A stretch of DNA of 64,000 nucleotides from Arthrobacter_B sp038069765 (GCF_038069765.1 NZ_JBBPFS010000003.1:186001-250000); one strand, 5' to 3'; positions 8,103-17,799 are shown, numbered from the stretch's first letter. Notes: generated from the sequence alone by a model not told the origin. Translations and numbers: made by a program.

Positions 8103-8612
8103 ATGCGCGCACTCGTGGTCTATGAATCCTTGTGGGGCAATACTGAGACGGTGGCGCGGACCATCGCCGCCAGGCTTGCCGCCGGCGCCGAAGTGGATGT
8201 GCTGGACTCGGATGCGGCACCGTCCTCAGCTGAGGGGTATGACCTCCTCGTGGTGGGCGGTCCGACACACGCGTTTTCCATGACGCGCCCAACCACCCGT
8301 GCCGATGCCGTGAAGTCCCACTCCGCTCCGCACGAGCCGGTGCGCGGTATCCGGGAATGGCTCAGCCAGTTGGAACGCTCCAGCGCCGGCATTCCAGCAG
8401 CTGCCTTCGACACCCGCGTGGATAAACCAAGGATGCCCGGTTCAGCCGCAAAGGCGGCGAAGCACGAACTGCGCTCCCTCGGTTTCGAGACGTCGATCAG
8501 GCAGCAGACCTTCCGGGTCCATGGCCACGAAGGGCCGCTCCTCCACGGGGAAAACGAACGGGCTGCAGCTTGGGCTGACACTGTTCTCGAACACGCGAGG
8601 GCCGGCCGGTGA
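8103..8612 (+). CDS. Flavodoxin-like protein
   Basis: FMN-binding electron carrier or flavodoxin-fold oxidoreductase of 169 residues. The sequence opens with RALVVYESLWGNTETVAR, in which SLWGNTE is the phosphate-binding loop of flavodoxins. LLVVGGPTHAFSMTRP matches the second FMN-contacting loop. The ATG at 8103 has GGAG just upstream; an upstream in-frame start at 8049 has no such site. The stop overlaps the GTG of the next gene (GTGA). The partner of this protein is not apparent; it sits between the two kinase genes without obvious functional link. Confidence 0.85.
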   Translation: MRALVVYESLWGNTETVARTIAARLAAGAEVDVLDSDAAPSSAEGYDLLVVGGPTHAFSMTRPTTRADAVKSHSAPHEPVRGIREWLSQLERSSAGIPAAAFDTRVDKPRMPGSAAKAAKHELRSLGFETSIRQQTFRVHGHEGPLLHGENERAAAWADTVLEHARAGR

Positions 8613-9493
8613 AGCAGCCATCCGTTCCGCGGCTGGAGGCACGGGTTGCTGCTCCCGGCGACAGGTTGCCCCCGGTATGGATGTGGCTGTCCGTCTCAGC
8701 CGGCCTGCTCGCCTTCGCCGGCAGTTTGCTGAGCCTCTTCCGGCCGGCCGCGGTCTACGGGCGGGAAACGGATGAGCTCATTAACGCAGCCCTTGCCCAG
8801 GACGTGGTGAACGCATTTCTGGTCTCTCCGTTGCTCGTGATCCTCGCTGTGCTGGCCCGGCGCGGATCGATTATGTCGTGGTTAGCGTTGATGGGTTTCC
8901 TGGCGTTCACGGTCTACAACTACTCGATCTACGCATTTTCGATCCAGTTCGGACCCCTGTTCCTCGCTTGGGTGGCTGTTCTTGGCCTCTCAGCCTTCGC
9001 TCTGGCAGGCGCTCTGGCCAGCGCAGTGCCCGAGGCCGCTCACCGAGCCGGAATCCCCAGCCGGTTGACCGGGTGGGTGCTCATAGCAACGAGCGTGTTC
9101 TTCACTCTTCTGTGGTTGCGCGAGATCATTCCTGACCTGATGGCGGGCTCCCCTTCAACCAGCGCCTCGAGCTGGAATGTGCCGACCAGTCCCGTTCATG
9201 TCTTGGATCTGGCACTCTTCCTGCCGGCGGTGCTGATGTCAGGGGTGCTCTTGCTGCGGGGACGGGCCTGGGGCTGGGCTACGGCGGCGGGCTCCCTGGC
9301 CTTCCTGGGGCTGACCGCCTTGCCGATACTCGTGACCCCCATCGTCTCCCTCCTCCGCGGGAGCCCTCCGGGATGGCCTGTCGTGCTGCCCATGGGGTTC
9401 CTCTGCCTTATCCTCTGGGCGGCTTTCTTTCGGCAACTCAGGTTAACACGCCGATTCCTGCGCAGTGGTTCGAGGGTCGCCGGCCGGCGCTAG
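8609..9493 (+). CDS. Multi-helix membrane protein of unknown function
   Basis: A 294-residue integral membrane protein with about eight hydrophobic segments (near 24-46, 64-82, 88-108, 114-137, 150-170, 196-216, 223-245 and 253-275). No catalytic motif was recognised. The predicted extracytoplasmic parts are short. GTG start overlaps the stop of the flavodoxin gene, indicating a two-gene operon; the membrane protein could be linked to the flavodoxin's redox role, but nothing in its sequence shows heme or metal ligands. It converges on the response regulator gene with 119 bases between, in which no clear terminator was seen. Confidence 0.7.
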   Translation: MKQPSVPRLEARVAAPGDRLPPVWMWLSVSAGLLAFAGSLLSLFRPAAVYGRETDELINAALAQDVVNAFLVSPLLVILAVLARRGSIMSWLALMGFLAFTVYNYSIYAFSIQFGPLFLAWVAVLGLSAFALAGALASAVPEAAHRAGIPSRLTGWVLIATSVFFTLLWLREIIPDLMAGSPSTSASSWNVPTSPVHVLDLALFLPAVLMSGVLLLRGRAWGWATAAGSLAFLGLTALPILVTPIVSLLRGSPPGWPVVLPMGFLCLILWAAFFRQLRLTRRFLRSGSRVAGRR

Positions 9494-9612
9494 GACCAAG
9501 ACTGCCTGGTACAGCGCATCTATCCTCCTAGCCTTCAGGAACCGCTGCCCCGGGCTAAGCACTGCCACGGTGCCGGCGGCAAGGGTTGCCAGACCAGATG
9601 CCCGTTTGAGGG

Positions 9613-10431
9613 CTAGCGCGGCGGAGCCAGCCGGTAGCCGACGCCGCGGACCGTCTCCAGCCAGCGCGGGGAACGGGAGTCGTCGCCGAGCTTACGGCGG
9701 ACGTTGCCCACGTGTACTTCGACGGTGCGTTCGTCGGCTTCGCTAATGAATCCGCCGGCATCGTATTCATCGCCGCGCAGCCGGCGCACCAGATCGGTTT
9801 TGGTGCGGACGCGGCGACCGCTTTCCAATACAGCGTGCAGCAGTTCAAATTCGGTGCGGGTTAGTTCGACCGGCGCTCCGTCCACCTCGGTGGTCCGGGT
9901 GCCGAAGTCCAGGCTCAGGCCGTTGTGGAGGAATTGGCCGGCCTCTTTGGCGCCGACTTCAACAGGAGCGGCAGGAGCCGCCGGGGTCGCCGACGGTGCG
10001 GAGGCGGCGGCAGCATCGGGCACTGCGGGCTGGGGAGCTGTTGTTGCGGTTTCCTCGCTGGCGCGGGGGCGGCGCAGCATCGCGGAGATCCGGGCGCGCA
10101 GTTCACGCGGGCGGAACGGCTTGGTGATGTAGTCATCGGCACCGGCTTCCAGGCCCATGAGGGTGTCGAGTTCTTCGGCGCGGGCGGTCAGCATCACGAT
10201 GTAGGCATCGGAGAACAGGCGCAGCTGGCGGATCACTTCAAAGCCGTCAATGTCCGGCAGGCCGAGGTCCAGGGTAACCACGGTGGGATTGTGCGTGCGG
10301 ACCGCTTCCACGCCCTCTGCCCCGTTGGGACTGGTGAAAACCTTAAAGCCGGACTGCTGCAATACCGCATTTAATAGATCGCGGATATCCTTGTCGTCCT
10401 CGATGATGACTGCAACGCGCTGTGTTTCCAT
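9613..10431 (-). CDS. OmpR/PhoB-family response regulator
   Basis: Transcription factor of 272 residues. Residues 5-120 form the receiver domain with acidic pocket Glu11/Asp12/Asp13, phosphorylation site Asp55 (VTLDLGLPD), Thr82 (MLTARAE) and Lys104 (ITKPFRP). An Ala/Pro/Thr-rich linker of about 45 residues follows, longer than usual. The C-terminal winged helix (about 170-272) carries LTRTEFELLHAVLESGRRV, the TVEVHVGNVRRKLGD recognition helix and the VRGVGYRL hairpin. It is divergent from the kinase at 10549 with 117 bases between. As the only response regulator in the signalling block, it may serve both paralogous kinases; that is an inference from layout. Confidence 0.93.
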   Translation of the reverse strand: METQRVAVIIEDDKDIRDLLNAVLQQSGFKVFTSPNGAEGVEAVRTHNPTVVTLDLGLPDIDGFEVIRQLRLFSDAYIVMLTARAEELDTLMGLEAGADDYITKPFRPRELRARISAMLRRPRASEETATTAPQPAVPDAAAASAPSATPAAPAAPVEVGAKEAGQFLHNGLSLDFGTRTTEVDGAPVELTRTEFELLHAVLESGRRVRTKTDLVRRLRGDEYDAGGFISEADERTVEVHVGNVRRKLGDDSRSPRWLETVRGVGYRLAPPR

Positions 10432-10506
10432 ACGGCTGTGATTTTTCCATCCTGCGAGACCTTCTGATAACCCGCTCCCCTAGGCAGTGATACTACAGGC
10501 TCCCCC

Positions 10507-10512
10507 TATAAT
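10507..10512 (+). promoter_or_regulatory. Consensus -10 box upstream of second histidine kinase
   Basis: A perfect TATAAT lies 36 bases before the TTG at 10549. The -35 region at normal spacing (GCAGTG, 10484-10489) is poor, so an activator may be needed. The region is shared with the divergent response regulator gene, which fits autoregulation. Confidence 0.5.
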
Positions 10513-10548
10513 CGCTGCTATAGCCATGAGGATTCCGGGGGTCCGTTT

Positions 10549-12231
10549 TTGTCCAATTTTGAGCGCAGAGCTCTGGCGCTGCTGGGTATTCAGCACGAAT
10601 TCCATGAATTATCGCTCCGCCTCCGCGTGGCCGCCAGCCAGCTGCCGCTGGTGCTGTCCGTACTGGTTACCCTGCCCATTGTCGCCGTGGTCAGTCCGGG
10701 AACTTTCTCCGAAAGCACCTTTCTGCTGGGAATTTTGCTGCTCGCCGTCGCCACCTTGGCATCCGTCGTCGTGCCCTGGGACCGGTTGTTCGTCCCGGCC
10801 TATTGGGTGATTCCGCTGGTGGATTTCTCCGTCATCGGCTTCCTCTACACCGGCGGCCGGAGCTCCGTGACCGGCCTTAGTCTCCTGTGCGTGTTTCCAG
10901 TCTTCTGGCTGGCCTGGTCCGGCGCGGCCACCCGCCTGGCTGCCTTGCTCAGTTTCGCCGGCACACTCCTGGTTGTGTGGGCGCCGGCCATCAGCGACGG
11001 GGCCGGTTCCGCGAAGGATCTGGCCAGCCCGCTGCTGATTCCGTTCATCATGCTGGCAATCTTTACCACCGTGGCGATCGTGGAAAAGGACACCGTGGCC
11101 CAGCACAAGCGCCTCATGGAAGCCGAAAACAACCTTCAGGGCAGCCTGCAGGAAAGCCGCCTACGCTCCCAGCTGCTCAACGGAGTGCTGGAGACGGTCG
11201 ACGTCGGCGTGACTGCGCTTGACGCCGATGGTAAGACCATCTTGATGAACAGCCGGCAGCGCACCAATCATGCTCTGGCCGGCCTGGCCGGAAGCACGGA
11301 TCCCCGCGATGATGCCCTGATTTTCGGGCTGGACCAGGTAACGCCGCTGACCTTGGCGCAACGTCCCACGCAGCGGGCAATGCGCGAGGAGTCCTTCTCG
11401 GACATGATCGTCTGGGCAGGAACAGGAAAACGCCAGCGCGCGCTGGCCGTCTGCGCCCGCGCGCTGCGGGACAACGGCAAGTTCGCCGGCGCGGTCTTGG
11501 CCTACAGCGACGTGACCGACGTGGTCAACGCGCTGAACGCCAAGGAAGACTTCGTCTCCAGCGTCTCGCATGAGCTGCGCACTCCCCTGACCTCTATCAT
11601 CGGCTACCTCGACCTGGCGCTCGACGACGCAGAAGAACAGAACCTGGAAGGCCCGGTTCGCACCGGACTGCTGGTGGCCCAGCGCAATGCCGAGCGGCTG
11701 CTCACGCTAGTGTCCGATCTGCTGACCACGGCTTCCGGGGTGATGTCCCTTAGCAAGTCCGATGAGAACCTGACCGAACTCGTGCGGACCGCCTTGGCTT
11801 CCGCCGGCCCGCGGGCTGAAGCAGCCGGGGTGCAGCTCAGCAGTGACGTCCCCGCCACGCTGCCGGCGCGGGTGGATCCCGGGCGGATCCTGCAGGTGTT
11901 GGACAATCTGCTTTCCAACGCGATCAAGTATTCCCCCGACGGCGGGGCCGTCACCGTGCGTGCCTGGGCTGAGCCTGGATCGGTGGTTCTGGAAGTCACG
12001 GACAACGGCATGGGCATGAGCGCCGAGGACCAGCGGGAGGTGTTCACCAAGTTCTTCCGCACCGGCCAGGTGAAGAAGGCCGCCATTCCCGGCGTGGGCC
12101 TCGGCCTGGTGATCACCAAGTCGATTGTGGAGGCCCACGGAGGGACGGTTGCTTTCGAGTCAGAACTCGGGTCCGGCACGGTTTTTTGTGTGTACATGCC
12201 AGCCGGGCTGGGGCGCTCATCAGGTTCATAG
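10549..12231 (+). CDS. Membrane sensor histidine kinase (second paralogue)
   Basis: Sensor kinase of 560 residues, closely related to the one at 6232 in every part: six or so N-terminal membrane helices (about 30-185), a PAS-like region (about 208-320), the H-box FVSSVSHELRTPLTS with His341, the N box LLSNAIKYSPDGG, the G1 box DNGMGMS and the G2 box GVGLGLVI. The start is TTG at 10549 behind GGGGG, giving a short leader after the TATAAT box at 10507. It is divergent from the response regulator gene at 9613, its most likely cognate partner. Many kinase-domain codons match the first kinase as well, so the duplication may be fairly recent or kept alike by conversion. Confidence 0.92.
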   Translation: MSNFERRALALLGIQHEFHELSLRLRVAASQLPLVLSVLVTLPIVAVVSPGTFSESTFLLGILLLAVATLASVVVPWDRLFVPAYWVIPLVDFSVIGFLYTGGRSSVTGLSLLCVFPVFWLAWSGAATRLAALLSFAGTLLVVWAPAISDGAGSAKDLASPLLIPFIMLAIFTTVAIVEKDTVAQHKRLMEAENNLQGSLQESRLRSQLLNGVLETVDVGVTALDADGKTILMNSRQRTNHALAGLAGSTDPRDDALIFGLDQVTPLTLAQRPTQRAMREESFSDMIVWAGTGKRQRALAVCARALRDNGKFAGAVLAYSDVTDVVNALNAKEDFVSSVSHELRTPLTSIIGYLDLALDDAEEQNLEGPVRTGLLVAQRNAERLLTLVSDLLTTASGVMSLSKSDENLTELVRTALASAGPRAEAAGVQLSSDVPATLPARVDPGRILQVLDNLLSNAIKYSPDGGAVTVRAWAEPGSVVLEVTDNGMGMSAEDQREVFTKFFRTGQVKKAAIPGVGLGLVITKSIVEAHGGTVAFESELGSGTVFCVYMPAGLGRSSGS

Positions 12232-12488
12232 GCTACCTGAATAATTCGCTGCGCGACCCCAGTCGACGCCGGGGAAAGGTGCGGTTCGCCCATCCTGAAA
12301 TCTACACAACAAGGCCGCTGGTTATCAGCCAGAATGGCGATTTGCGGCAGCGGTTTGTCTCGACGAGCTTATTGCCTCCACGCGTCAACCGATCTGGTCC
12401 TTAGAATGGCTTCGCCCATGCGGCTGGTATTCGGCGGGCTCACCCCATTCCCTGCCACGCGCACCTGCGAGCCTTTAATAGAACTGGC

Positions 12489-13898
12489 TCACTTTGCAGT
12501 CCGGGCGACGGCCCTGAATTCTTCCAAGCGGTATTTTGGTATGTCCGGGCGCGTGATGGGAAGTCTGTGGAACCCCAGATAAGCGAGTAAGCCAAATATT
12601 AAAAGAGCCACCGGGACGTTATCAACCAAAGGATAACCGGCAATTTGCACGCAAAACGCCACCATTCCTGCCGCTGCATCGAACCGCCGCCGTCTTAATG
12701 CACCGAGTATAGCCCCTACGAACAGCACTATTAGGAGGAACAAACCAGCCAGGCCCGAGCTTACGATTACTCCAGCGTAAGAGTTCTCCAAAGGTAGGGT
12801 CATCCCAGTCAGGGCGGAACGAATGTTCGACGTTCCAGCCCCGGACCCGACGAAATTGTCTTGCTCCGCAATCCTTAGGCCCGCTTGCAAAAGCACACCG
12901 CGCAGATGGGCGGAGGAGGCGCCTTCAGCCGAGTTCGAGCGGGCTTGGACGAGGGGTGAGCTGACCACGGTCACAGCAGCGACGGCTGTGACAAAGACGA
13001 AAATGCACTTTCGCACTAATGTCATTTTCCCCGCAATGAGTACCGCCAGCGTGCCGATAGCAAGGCCAACAGCCAAGGCCGCCACACCGCTTCTAGAAAG
13101 CGTAAAGACTAGCCCTGCTGCAGCGGTTGCGCCGGAGAGAAGTGCAAACCTGGACCGGGTTTGGGCAGTGTTCATGAGGGCGTAAGCCGAGGACGCAGCG
13201 AAAAACGTAGCGTTCATCAAGGGGTGACCCAATGTCGTTGTGCTCCGAATAGAGCTCCAATTCTGTGAGACTCCGATGCCACCCGATTCCGTGCCCTGAT
13301 AGAGGGAGGCCAGGAAGGATTGCTGCGATATCCCTTCCACAATGGCCATTGTGCCAAGAATGAACCCAAGCCAGAGCCAGCATTTGGAGAGCGTCTCCGC
13401 AGTCTCAGTATCGCCACGGCCGCTGAGAAATACCGGCAGTACCGCCACGACGCACACACTGGCAGTCCAAAGCAAAGTGCGCTGCGGGTCGATACTCCAG
13501 AGAAGGGTTAACAGCGCCCAGCAACCCAGGGCAGCGCCAACAGCGAGCCAGAGTTTTGGGGATGCGCCCCGTCCACTCGTGGCGATCGTGCGCAAGAACC
13601 AGATCAGAAGAATGAAGACCACTGGCGTCAAATAGCGCCCGATAATCGGGTTAACCAAAGGTGTGTAAGCAAGCGGTACAAGCGCAAAAACAGACAATGC
13701 AATACCGGGGAGCCACCGAATTGGTCCAACTAAAAGGAGTACCGCCCCTACAAGCGCCACAACTAGGACAAGCCCGATCCAAACTCCTTCCAAAGCGAGA
13801 CTACCTAGCGATCCCAACATGAGGAGAGCAATCAGGCCAGCGAAAACTTTTTGCGCCGTTGAGAGCCGGTTAATACTGGGGGTTTCCTGTCCGTTCAT
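12489..13898 (-). CDS. O-antigen ligase/Wzy-like polysaccharide polymerase
   Basis: A 469-residue membrane protein with about twelve hydrophobic segments, typical of the O-antigen ligase/polymerase family that joins lipid-linked repeat units outside the membrane. The large loop between helices in the second half contains SQNWSSIRSTTTLGHP, matching the Wzy_C-type region where an Arg and a later His-Pro are common. GVSQNW and VFTLSRSGVAAL (the SR-G motif of this family) support the call. It starts with ATG that overlaps the stop of the acyltransferase gene (ATGA). It is the left end of the first EPS cluster, and codon use and base composition change near its 3' end relative to the kinase gene at its left. 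Confidence 0.85.
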   Translation of the reverse strand: MNGQETPSINRLSTAQKVFAGLIALLMLGSLGSLALEGVWIGLVLVVALVGAVLLLVGPIRWLPGIALSVFALVPLAYTPLVNPIIGRYLTPVVFILLIWFLRTIATSGRGASPKLWLAVGAALGCWALLTLLWSIDPQRTLLWTASVCVVAVLPVFLSGRGDTETAETLSKCWLWLGFILGTMAIVEGISQQSFLASLYQGTESGGIGVSQNWSSIRSTTTLGHPLMNATFFAASSAYALMNTAQTRSRFALLSGATAAAGLVFTLSRSGVAALAVGLAIGTLAVLIAGKMTLVRKCIFVFVTAVAAVTVVSSPLVQARSNSAEGASSAHLRGVLLQAGLRIAEQDNFVGSGAGTSNIRSALTGMTLPLENSYAGVIVSSGLAGLFLLIVLFVGAILGALRRRRFDAAAGMVAFCVQIAGYPLVDNVPVALLIFGLLAYLGFHRLPITRPDIPKYRLEEFRAVARTAK

Positions 13899-15010
13899 GC
13901 GCTAGTGGAACGGGCCAGAGTGCGCTGGTTATTTTTCGCTGCCCTAGCGGAGTGAATGGGAACCTCTATCCACTTATACAGGGCGATGCCGACGATGACG
14001 CCGAGCATAACCGTGAATGGAACTTCGACCAATGGTGGCAACTGAAACACAACATGAATCGCGTTGGCTACCGACAAGTGCACCAAGTAAATGCTGTAAC
14101 TAGCGAGGCCGATGAGTTGGACGATGCGCATCTGGGATACTTGATAGAAGTATTTGCGCATGGGCCCAACCCCAGGGGTTAACCCGTAGACGATTACGAT
14201 GCACGCCGCAGCGCTCTGAAGAGTGAACCTAAACGTATCGCGGAACCAATCATCACGGATGAGCAGGCTTACCACGTACATAACGATGGCAGCCACCAGC
14301 GACCAGTCGTTTGCAAACACATTGGAGACACGGTTAGGCCGCTCTCCACGTTGCTGCCACGAATGGTACGCAATAGCCGCCAGAACTCCCAACGCGATAC
14401 CTTCAATGCGTGTGTCAGATCCGTAGTAGATTCGATGAGTCATGTCCGGATCAGTGGCCAGAATCATCCTCGAAGACATGGACCAAAGCACGCACAGCAG
14501 AGCAACCGATGCGGTAAGTGCCCTCCAATATCGCGATCTGACGGCAATTAGCCACATCAAGGCGAATAAGATATAGAACTGCTCTTCAATGGATAGGCTC
14601 CACACCACATCTGTGCCTGGCATCACGTCATGCGAACCATCGATCTTGAACCAGTTAAAGAAGAAAAAGACCTGCCCGAGAAACGCGCCCCAATCAAGCT
14701 TTTCAAACATCGAGAAGATGAGGGAAGGGATGACTACAGCCACGAGCAGCGGCGGCACAATCTTGATACAACGACGCAAGTAGAACTGGCTGACCGAGAA
14801 GCTCCCTGTCTTTTCGCGCTCGCGAAGAAGCAGGTACATGATGATGAAGCCCGAAATTGAGAAGAAGATGGTCACGCCACTGCCACCGGGGATAATGTGC
14901 CCCAACCCAGCGTGCGCGACAACGACGAGCATGACACCGAAGGCTCGCATAGCATCGATATGAGCAAAGCGCCCGCTCCTGTTGAGAGGTGCAGGTGATG
15001 AAGTGGACAA
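13895..15010 (-). CDS. Acyltransferase family 3 (OafA/NodX-like) membrane protein
   Basis: A 371-residue protein with about ten membrane helices that transfers acyl (often acetyl) groups to exported glycans. It opens with RFAHIDAMRAFGVMLVVVAHAG, in which the Arg/His of helix 1 (the final V-A-H) is characteristic. The segment VTIFFSISGFIIMYLLLRE is the second family signature, and VVWSLSIEEQFYI contains the S-E-E-Q-F motif. Start is TTG at 15010 with GGGGGAACC directly upstream. It is coupled by ATGA overlap to the Wzy-like gene and is the divergent neighbour of an SGNH hydrolase pseudogene; acyltransferase/SGNH pairs are known to act together in O-acetylation. Confidence 0.88.
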   Translation of the reverse strand: MSTSSPAPLNRSGRFAHIDAMRAFGVMLVVVAHAGLGHIIPGGSGVTIFFSISGFIIMYLLLREREKTGSFSVSQFYLRRCIKIVPPLLVAVVIPSLIFSMFEKLDWGAFLGQVFFFFNWFKIDGSHDVMPGTDVVWSLSIEEQFYILFALMWLIAVRSRYWRALTASVALLCVLWSMSSRMILATDPDMTHRIYYGSDTRIEGIALGVLAAIAYHSWQQRGERPNRVSNVFANDWSLVAAIVMYVVSLLIRDDWFRDTFRFTLQSAAACIVIVYGLTPGVGPMRKYFYQVSQMRIVQLIGLASYSIYLVHLSVANAIHVVFQLPPLVEVPFTVMLGVIVGIALYKWIEVPIHSARAAKNNQRTLARSTSA

Positions 15011-15580
15011 GGTTCCCCCAAATTGGTCCCAGCAATCAACCGCAATCCTACGGCCCTCGTGTTGGGCAAATAGACCAGGTTGACGTCACGTTCGGATTGA
15101 CGCCATCTCCTAGTTTACCCAGCAATTATTTCCTTAACGACACACGAAATGTTCGAGACATGGATACGGATGACCCGTATCTCAGGCCAGCCGGCTCGAA
15201 ACTCCCCAGCATGCGATATGAGGACCGGTGCCAAGTTCGCGTGGGTGGAGCCCCAGGCCATGCTGATAGCTCATGAATCGTTTCCCTGCGAGATCAAGAC
15301 CGATAGACCACGAGCGAGCCGGACCAGGAACATTGACAGCAAGGCAGCTTAAGGGCGATGGAGTTCAGCGCGGCGTGCCAGCAGTCACCAATCGGGCCCG
15401 GGCTCCTGCCATGATCATCACCCCTAACCCCACGCCCACTACTTCACATGTCCGGGGGCACTTTGCTTATACGAAATACCGGATCTGCACGCATACTACG
15501 GACTCCAACCGCTCGCACTAAACCGCGCAAATGAGTTTCACGGTAATATTAGCGTCGTCATTCAAATTGTAGGGGGAGCT
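15011..15580. other. Intergenic region between divergent acyltransferase and SGNH pseudogene
   Basis: About 570 bases with no ORF that looks like a protein gene: the frames that are open lack ribosome sites and family features. It must hold promoters for both directions. The right end has TAATATT (15544-15550) about 30 bases before the TTG at 15581, a possible -10 element, and AGGGGGAG as ribosome site. No hairpin terminator or repeat was found. Confidence 0.5.
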
Positions 15581-16348
15581 TTGAGTAAGCACCGTAAAAT
15601 AAGGTTAGTCAAAGCAAGCATAGCCAGCATTGGCGCCCTAGCCTTTATAGCAGGTGCCGCGAGCTTCGCATCTATGGCACATGACCGATAGATTCCGCCA
15701 GTCGCCTCAGACAAGGTTGCCTCCTACTATGCGTCACCTCCAGTAGCGAAAGAGCGCCCACTGGCTATCATATTTGGCGACAGCTACTTCAACGGGTGGA
15801 CAGGCACACCCGAGCACCGCGCCATAGCAAGAACTACGGCCAACCATCTTGGTTACGATGTTTGGATTAGGGGCATAGGTGCCACAGGGTATGCCACGGA
15901 GAGGCCCCCAAACTTGGGCACCCCGGCGGGGTCCTACGTCGATCAGATTTTGAAGGAACCTCTGGTGACCAAACGCCCTGCAAGTTTTGTGCTTCTCGAA
16001 GGCGGCCTAGCAGATCTCGCCGTGCCCCGTAGTGAATTTTCCGCATCCTTTAAAAACGTCGTCGAAGAAATTCGCGGACAGCAACCATCTGCTGAAATCT
16101 TTGTACTGGGGCCTGCCAACGTTTACCCGTGGGAAAACGGCGACATTGACGACAACGTCAAATTACAGGCTCAACTCTGTGCTGAACTGGGCCTGCAATT
16201 CATCGATACTGCTGATCTGATGCCTCATCAGGAGTTCCTCAGCTACCTGCTGGAGGACAACACCCATCCTAATCAGGAAGGGGCCGATATTCTCTCTGAG
16301 CGCTTGGCAGCAGAACTCGTTAGACGAGGCGTGGAGCCCAGCGTATAA
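15581..16348 (+). pseudogene. SGNH/GDSL hydrolase interrupted by an in-frame TAG
   Basis: One continuous frame from TTG 15581 (ribosome site AGGGGGAG) to the stop at 16346-16348, broken by a single TAG at 15689-15691. Codons 1-36 give a basic start, then a signal-anchor helix (SIASIGALAFIAGAA). After the stop comes the SGNH domain: LAIIFGDSYFNGW (block I, catalytic Ser), a weak block III (EGGLADL, without the usual Asn) and DNTHPNQEGADIL (block V with Asp and His). The next start codon after TAG (TTG 15914) lies beyond block I, so a restart product would lack the Ser. The intact relative is at 50058. A sequencing error or stop read-through would restore a 255-residue protein. Confidence 0.75.
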
Positions 16349-16491
16349 ATACTCCCTCAGACACAGCTGTTGGTGGCAGACAGTCAGACATCAGCAGAAC
16401 AACCAATTTCGATGATGGCCAGGACATCGTGGTCAGGATCATCTGACTTATGTGATTGTTGAGTTACAGCGGAAGTATAAGAACGAACCAT

Positions 16492-17799
16492 CTAGAGGAC
16501 CAACGGGGCCGAGGTTGACCCAGGCAAGTTAGCCTTTTCGCCTATGCCAAGATCTGTTGCAAAGACACGAGGTACAACCTTGAGACAGACAAATAGGTAA
16601 ATAACGAATGCAGCAACGCGGACCAATGCTGTCCCCAATGGGACACCTATTGGCCCCATCATGCTAATTAGCAGCCAATTTACTGCAATGTTGGATACCG
16701 TGACGATGATACTCAACCACATCATTAGGGCCTGCCCTCCCGCTATAACGAGAAAACGAGAACAAACGAACGTTCCTATGGCAAAGGGAAAAGCCGATAG
16801 TCCAATGCAAGCCCATTTGACCCCTTCAGCCCAAGAATCAGGAACAATGCCCGCAGTGCTGGCTCCCCATAACACCCCAACCCCGCTACCCACAACTACC
16901 GCACAAGTCAGGCTCAGGTTCCGCATATCTCTACGAATCAGTATTCGAGCCTTGTATGGATCCATGCTTCTGATACCTGACCACACTCGGAGCTTAGTAA
17001 CGACCATGCTCATATTTACGAATTGAAAACACGCATAGAAAATTTTGTCAGCGATTTCGTAAGCGGTGATTGACCCGGTAATCGGCCCCAGTAGAAATCT
17101 ATCGGTCACAGGACCAGCCTGCGTAGACGCCGAGGACAGCGCCTGAATTCCCGTCCCAGCGTGAACTAGGCGCTCATGCTCAAATGTTTCGGACACTGTC
17201 GGCATTCTGCGCAATATCATTTCCAAGAGCAGAACACGGCAGACCTCCCCAAAGCACAACGCTGTGGCGACCCCTACAGGGTGTACGCCTGGAAACAACA
17301 ATACGATGCACAGCGGGGGAACCGTCCTGAACGATTGGAGCAGGACCGGCGCAATCGAGTTTCCGCGAGCAATTAGTTCTCCAGACCGAACACTCGCTGA
17401 CGAACCGAAAATCGGTACCAGCATGCAGACACACGCGACTAGAATGAAGAGTCCGGGATCGTTTGCGTAAACACGCACACCATAGACGAGCGTTAAAACT
17501 GCTCCAAGCCCCACACTGACCCACACCGCAAAGAAAAGCTGCCTTTTGCGATACCTGCGCCTCTCTGCATGGCTAATTTCCCGCTGTCGGGAGAGGACCC
17601 TGCCCATCTGCACCACTGTATTTACTTCAATAGCACTTCCAACCACGCTGGCCAACGTAACAATTAACGATGAGGCCAACAAAAAAAGATCGCTGGACTC
17701 GGTGCTCAGCTGAATAGCCAGAACGAAAGGAAAAACAAACCCGGGCGCCAAAGAAACGCCAGCGGCTAACGTCTGCCCCGCACGGCCCCTCTTAGACAT
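16492..17799 (-). CDS. Wzx-like polysaccharide flippase
   Basis: A 435-residue membrane protein with about twelve helices and few charged residues in the membrane, in the style of MOP-family flippases that move undecaprenyl-linked repeat units across the membrane. The alternating pattern of long helices and short basic loops (e.g. ERRRYRKRQLFFAVWV) and the FGEVCRVLLLEMILRR segment fit. No specific signature motif can be claimed. ATG start overlaps the stop of the upstream glycosyltransferase gene by 8 bases. It is the last gene of the minus-strand run 21949 to 16492, and a polymerase gene (12489) follows further on, completing a Wzx/Wzy pair for the first EPS cluster. Confidence 0.75.
   Translation of the reverse strand: MSKRGRAGQTLAAGVSLAPGFVFPFVLAIQLSTESSDLFLLASSLIVTLASVVGSAIEVNTVVQMGRVLSRQREISHAERRRYRKRQLFFAVWVSVGLGAVLTLVYGVRVYANDPGLFILVACVCMLVPIFGSSASVRSGELIARGNSIAPVLLQSFRTVPPLCIVLLFPGVHPVGVATALCFGEVCRVLLLEMILRRMPTVSETFEHERLVHAGTGIQALSSASTQAGPVTDRFLLGPITGSITAYEIADKIFYACFQFVNMSMVVTKLRVWSGIRSMDPYKARILIRRDMRNLSLTCAVVVGSGVGVLWGASTAGIVPDSWAEGVKWACIGLSAFPFAIGTFVCSRFLVIAGGQALMMWLSIIVTVSNIAVNWLLISMMGPIGVPLGTALVRVAAFVIYLFVCLKVVPRVFATDLGIGEKANLPGSTSAPLVL

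Noticed and set aside
12232..12488. Mobile-element edge of the low-GC block
   Set aside because: No transposase, integrase, tRNA or inverted terminal repeat was found here or near 27500, so an insertion element or integrative element cannot be called.
15149..15521. Small plus-strand ORFs in the acyltransferase/SGNH gap
   Set aside because: No ribosome sites, no protein-like composition and mutual overlap; treated as non-coding.
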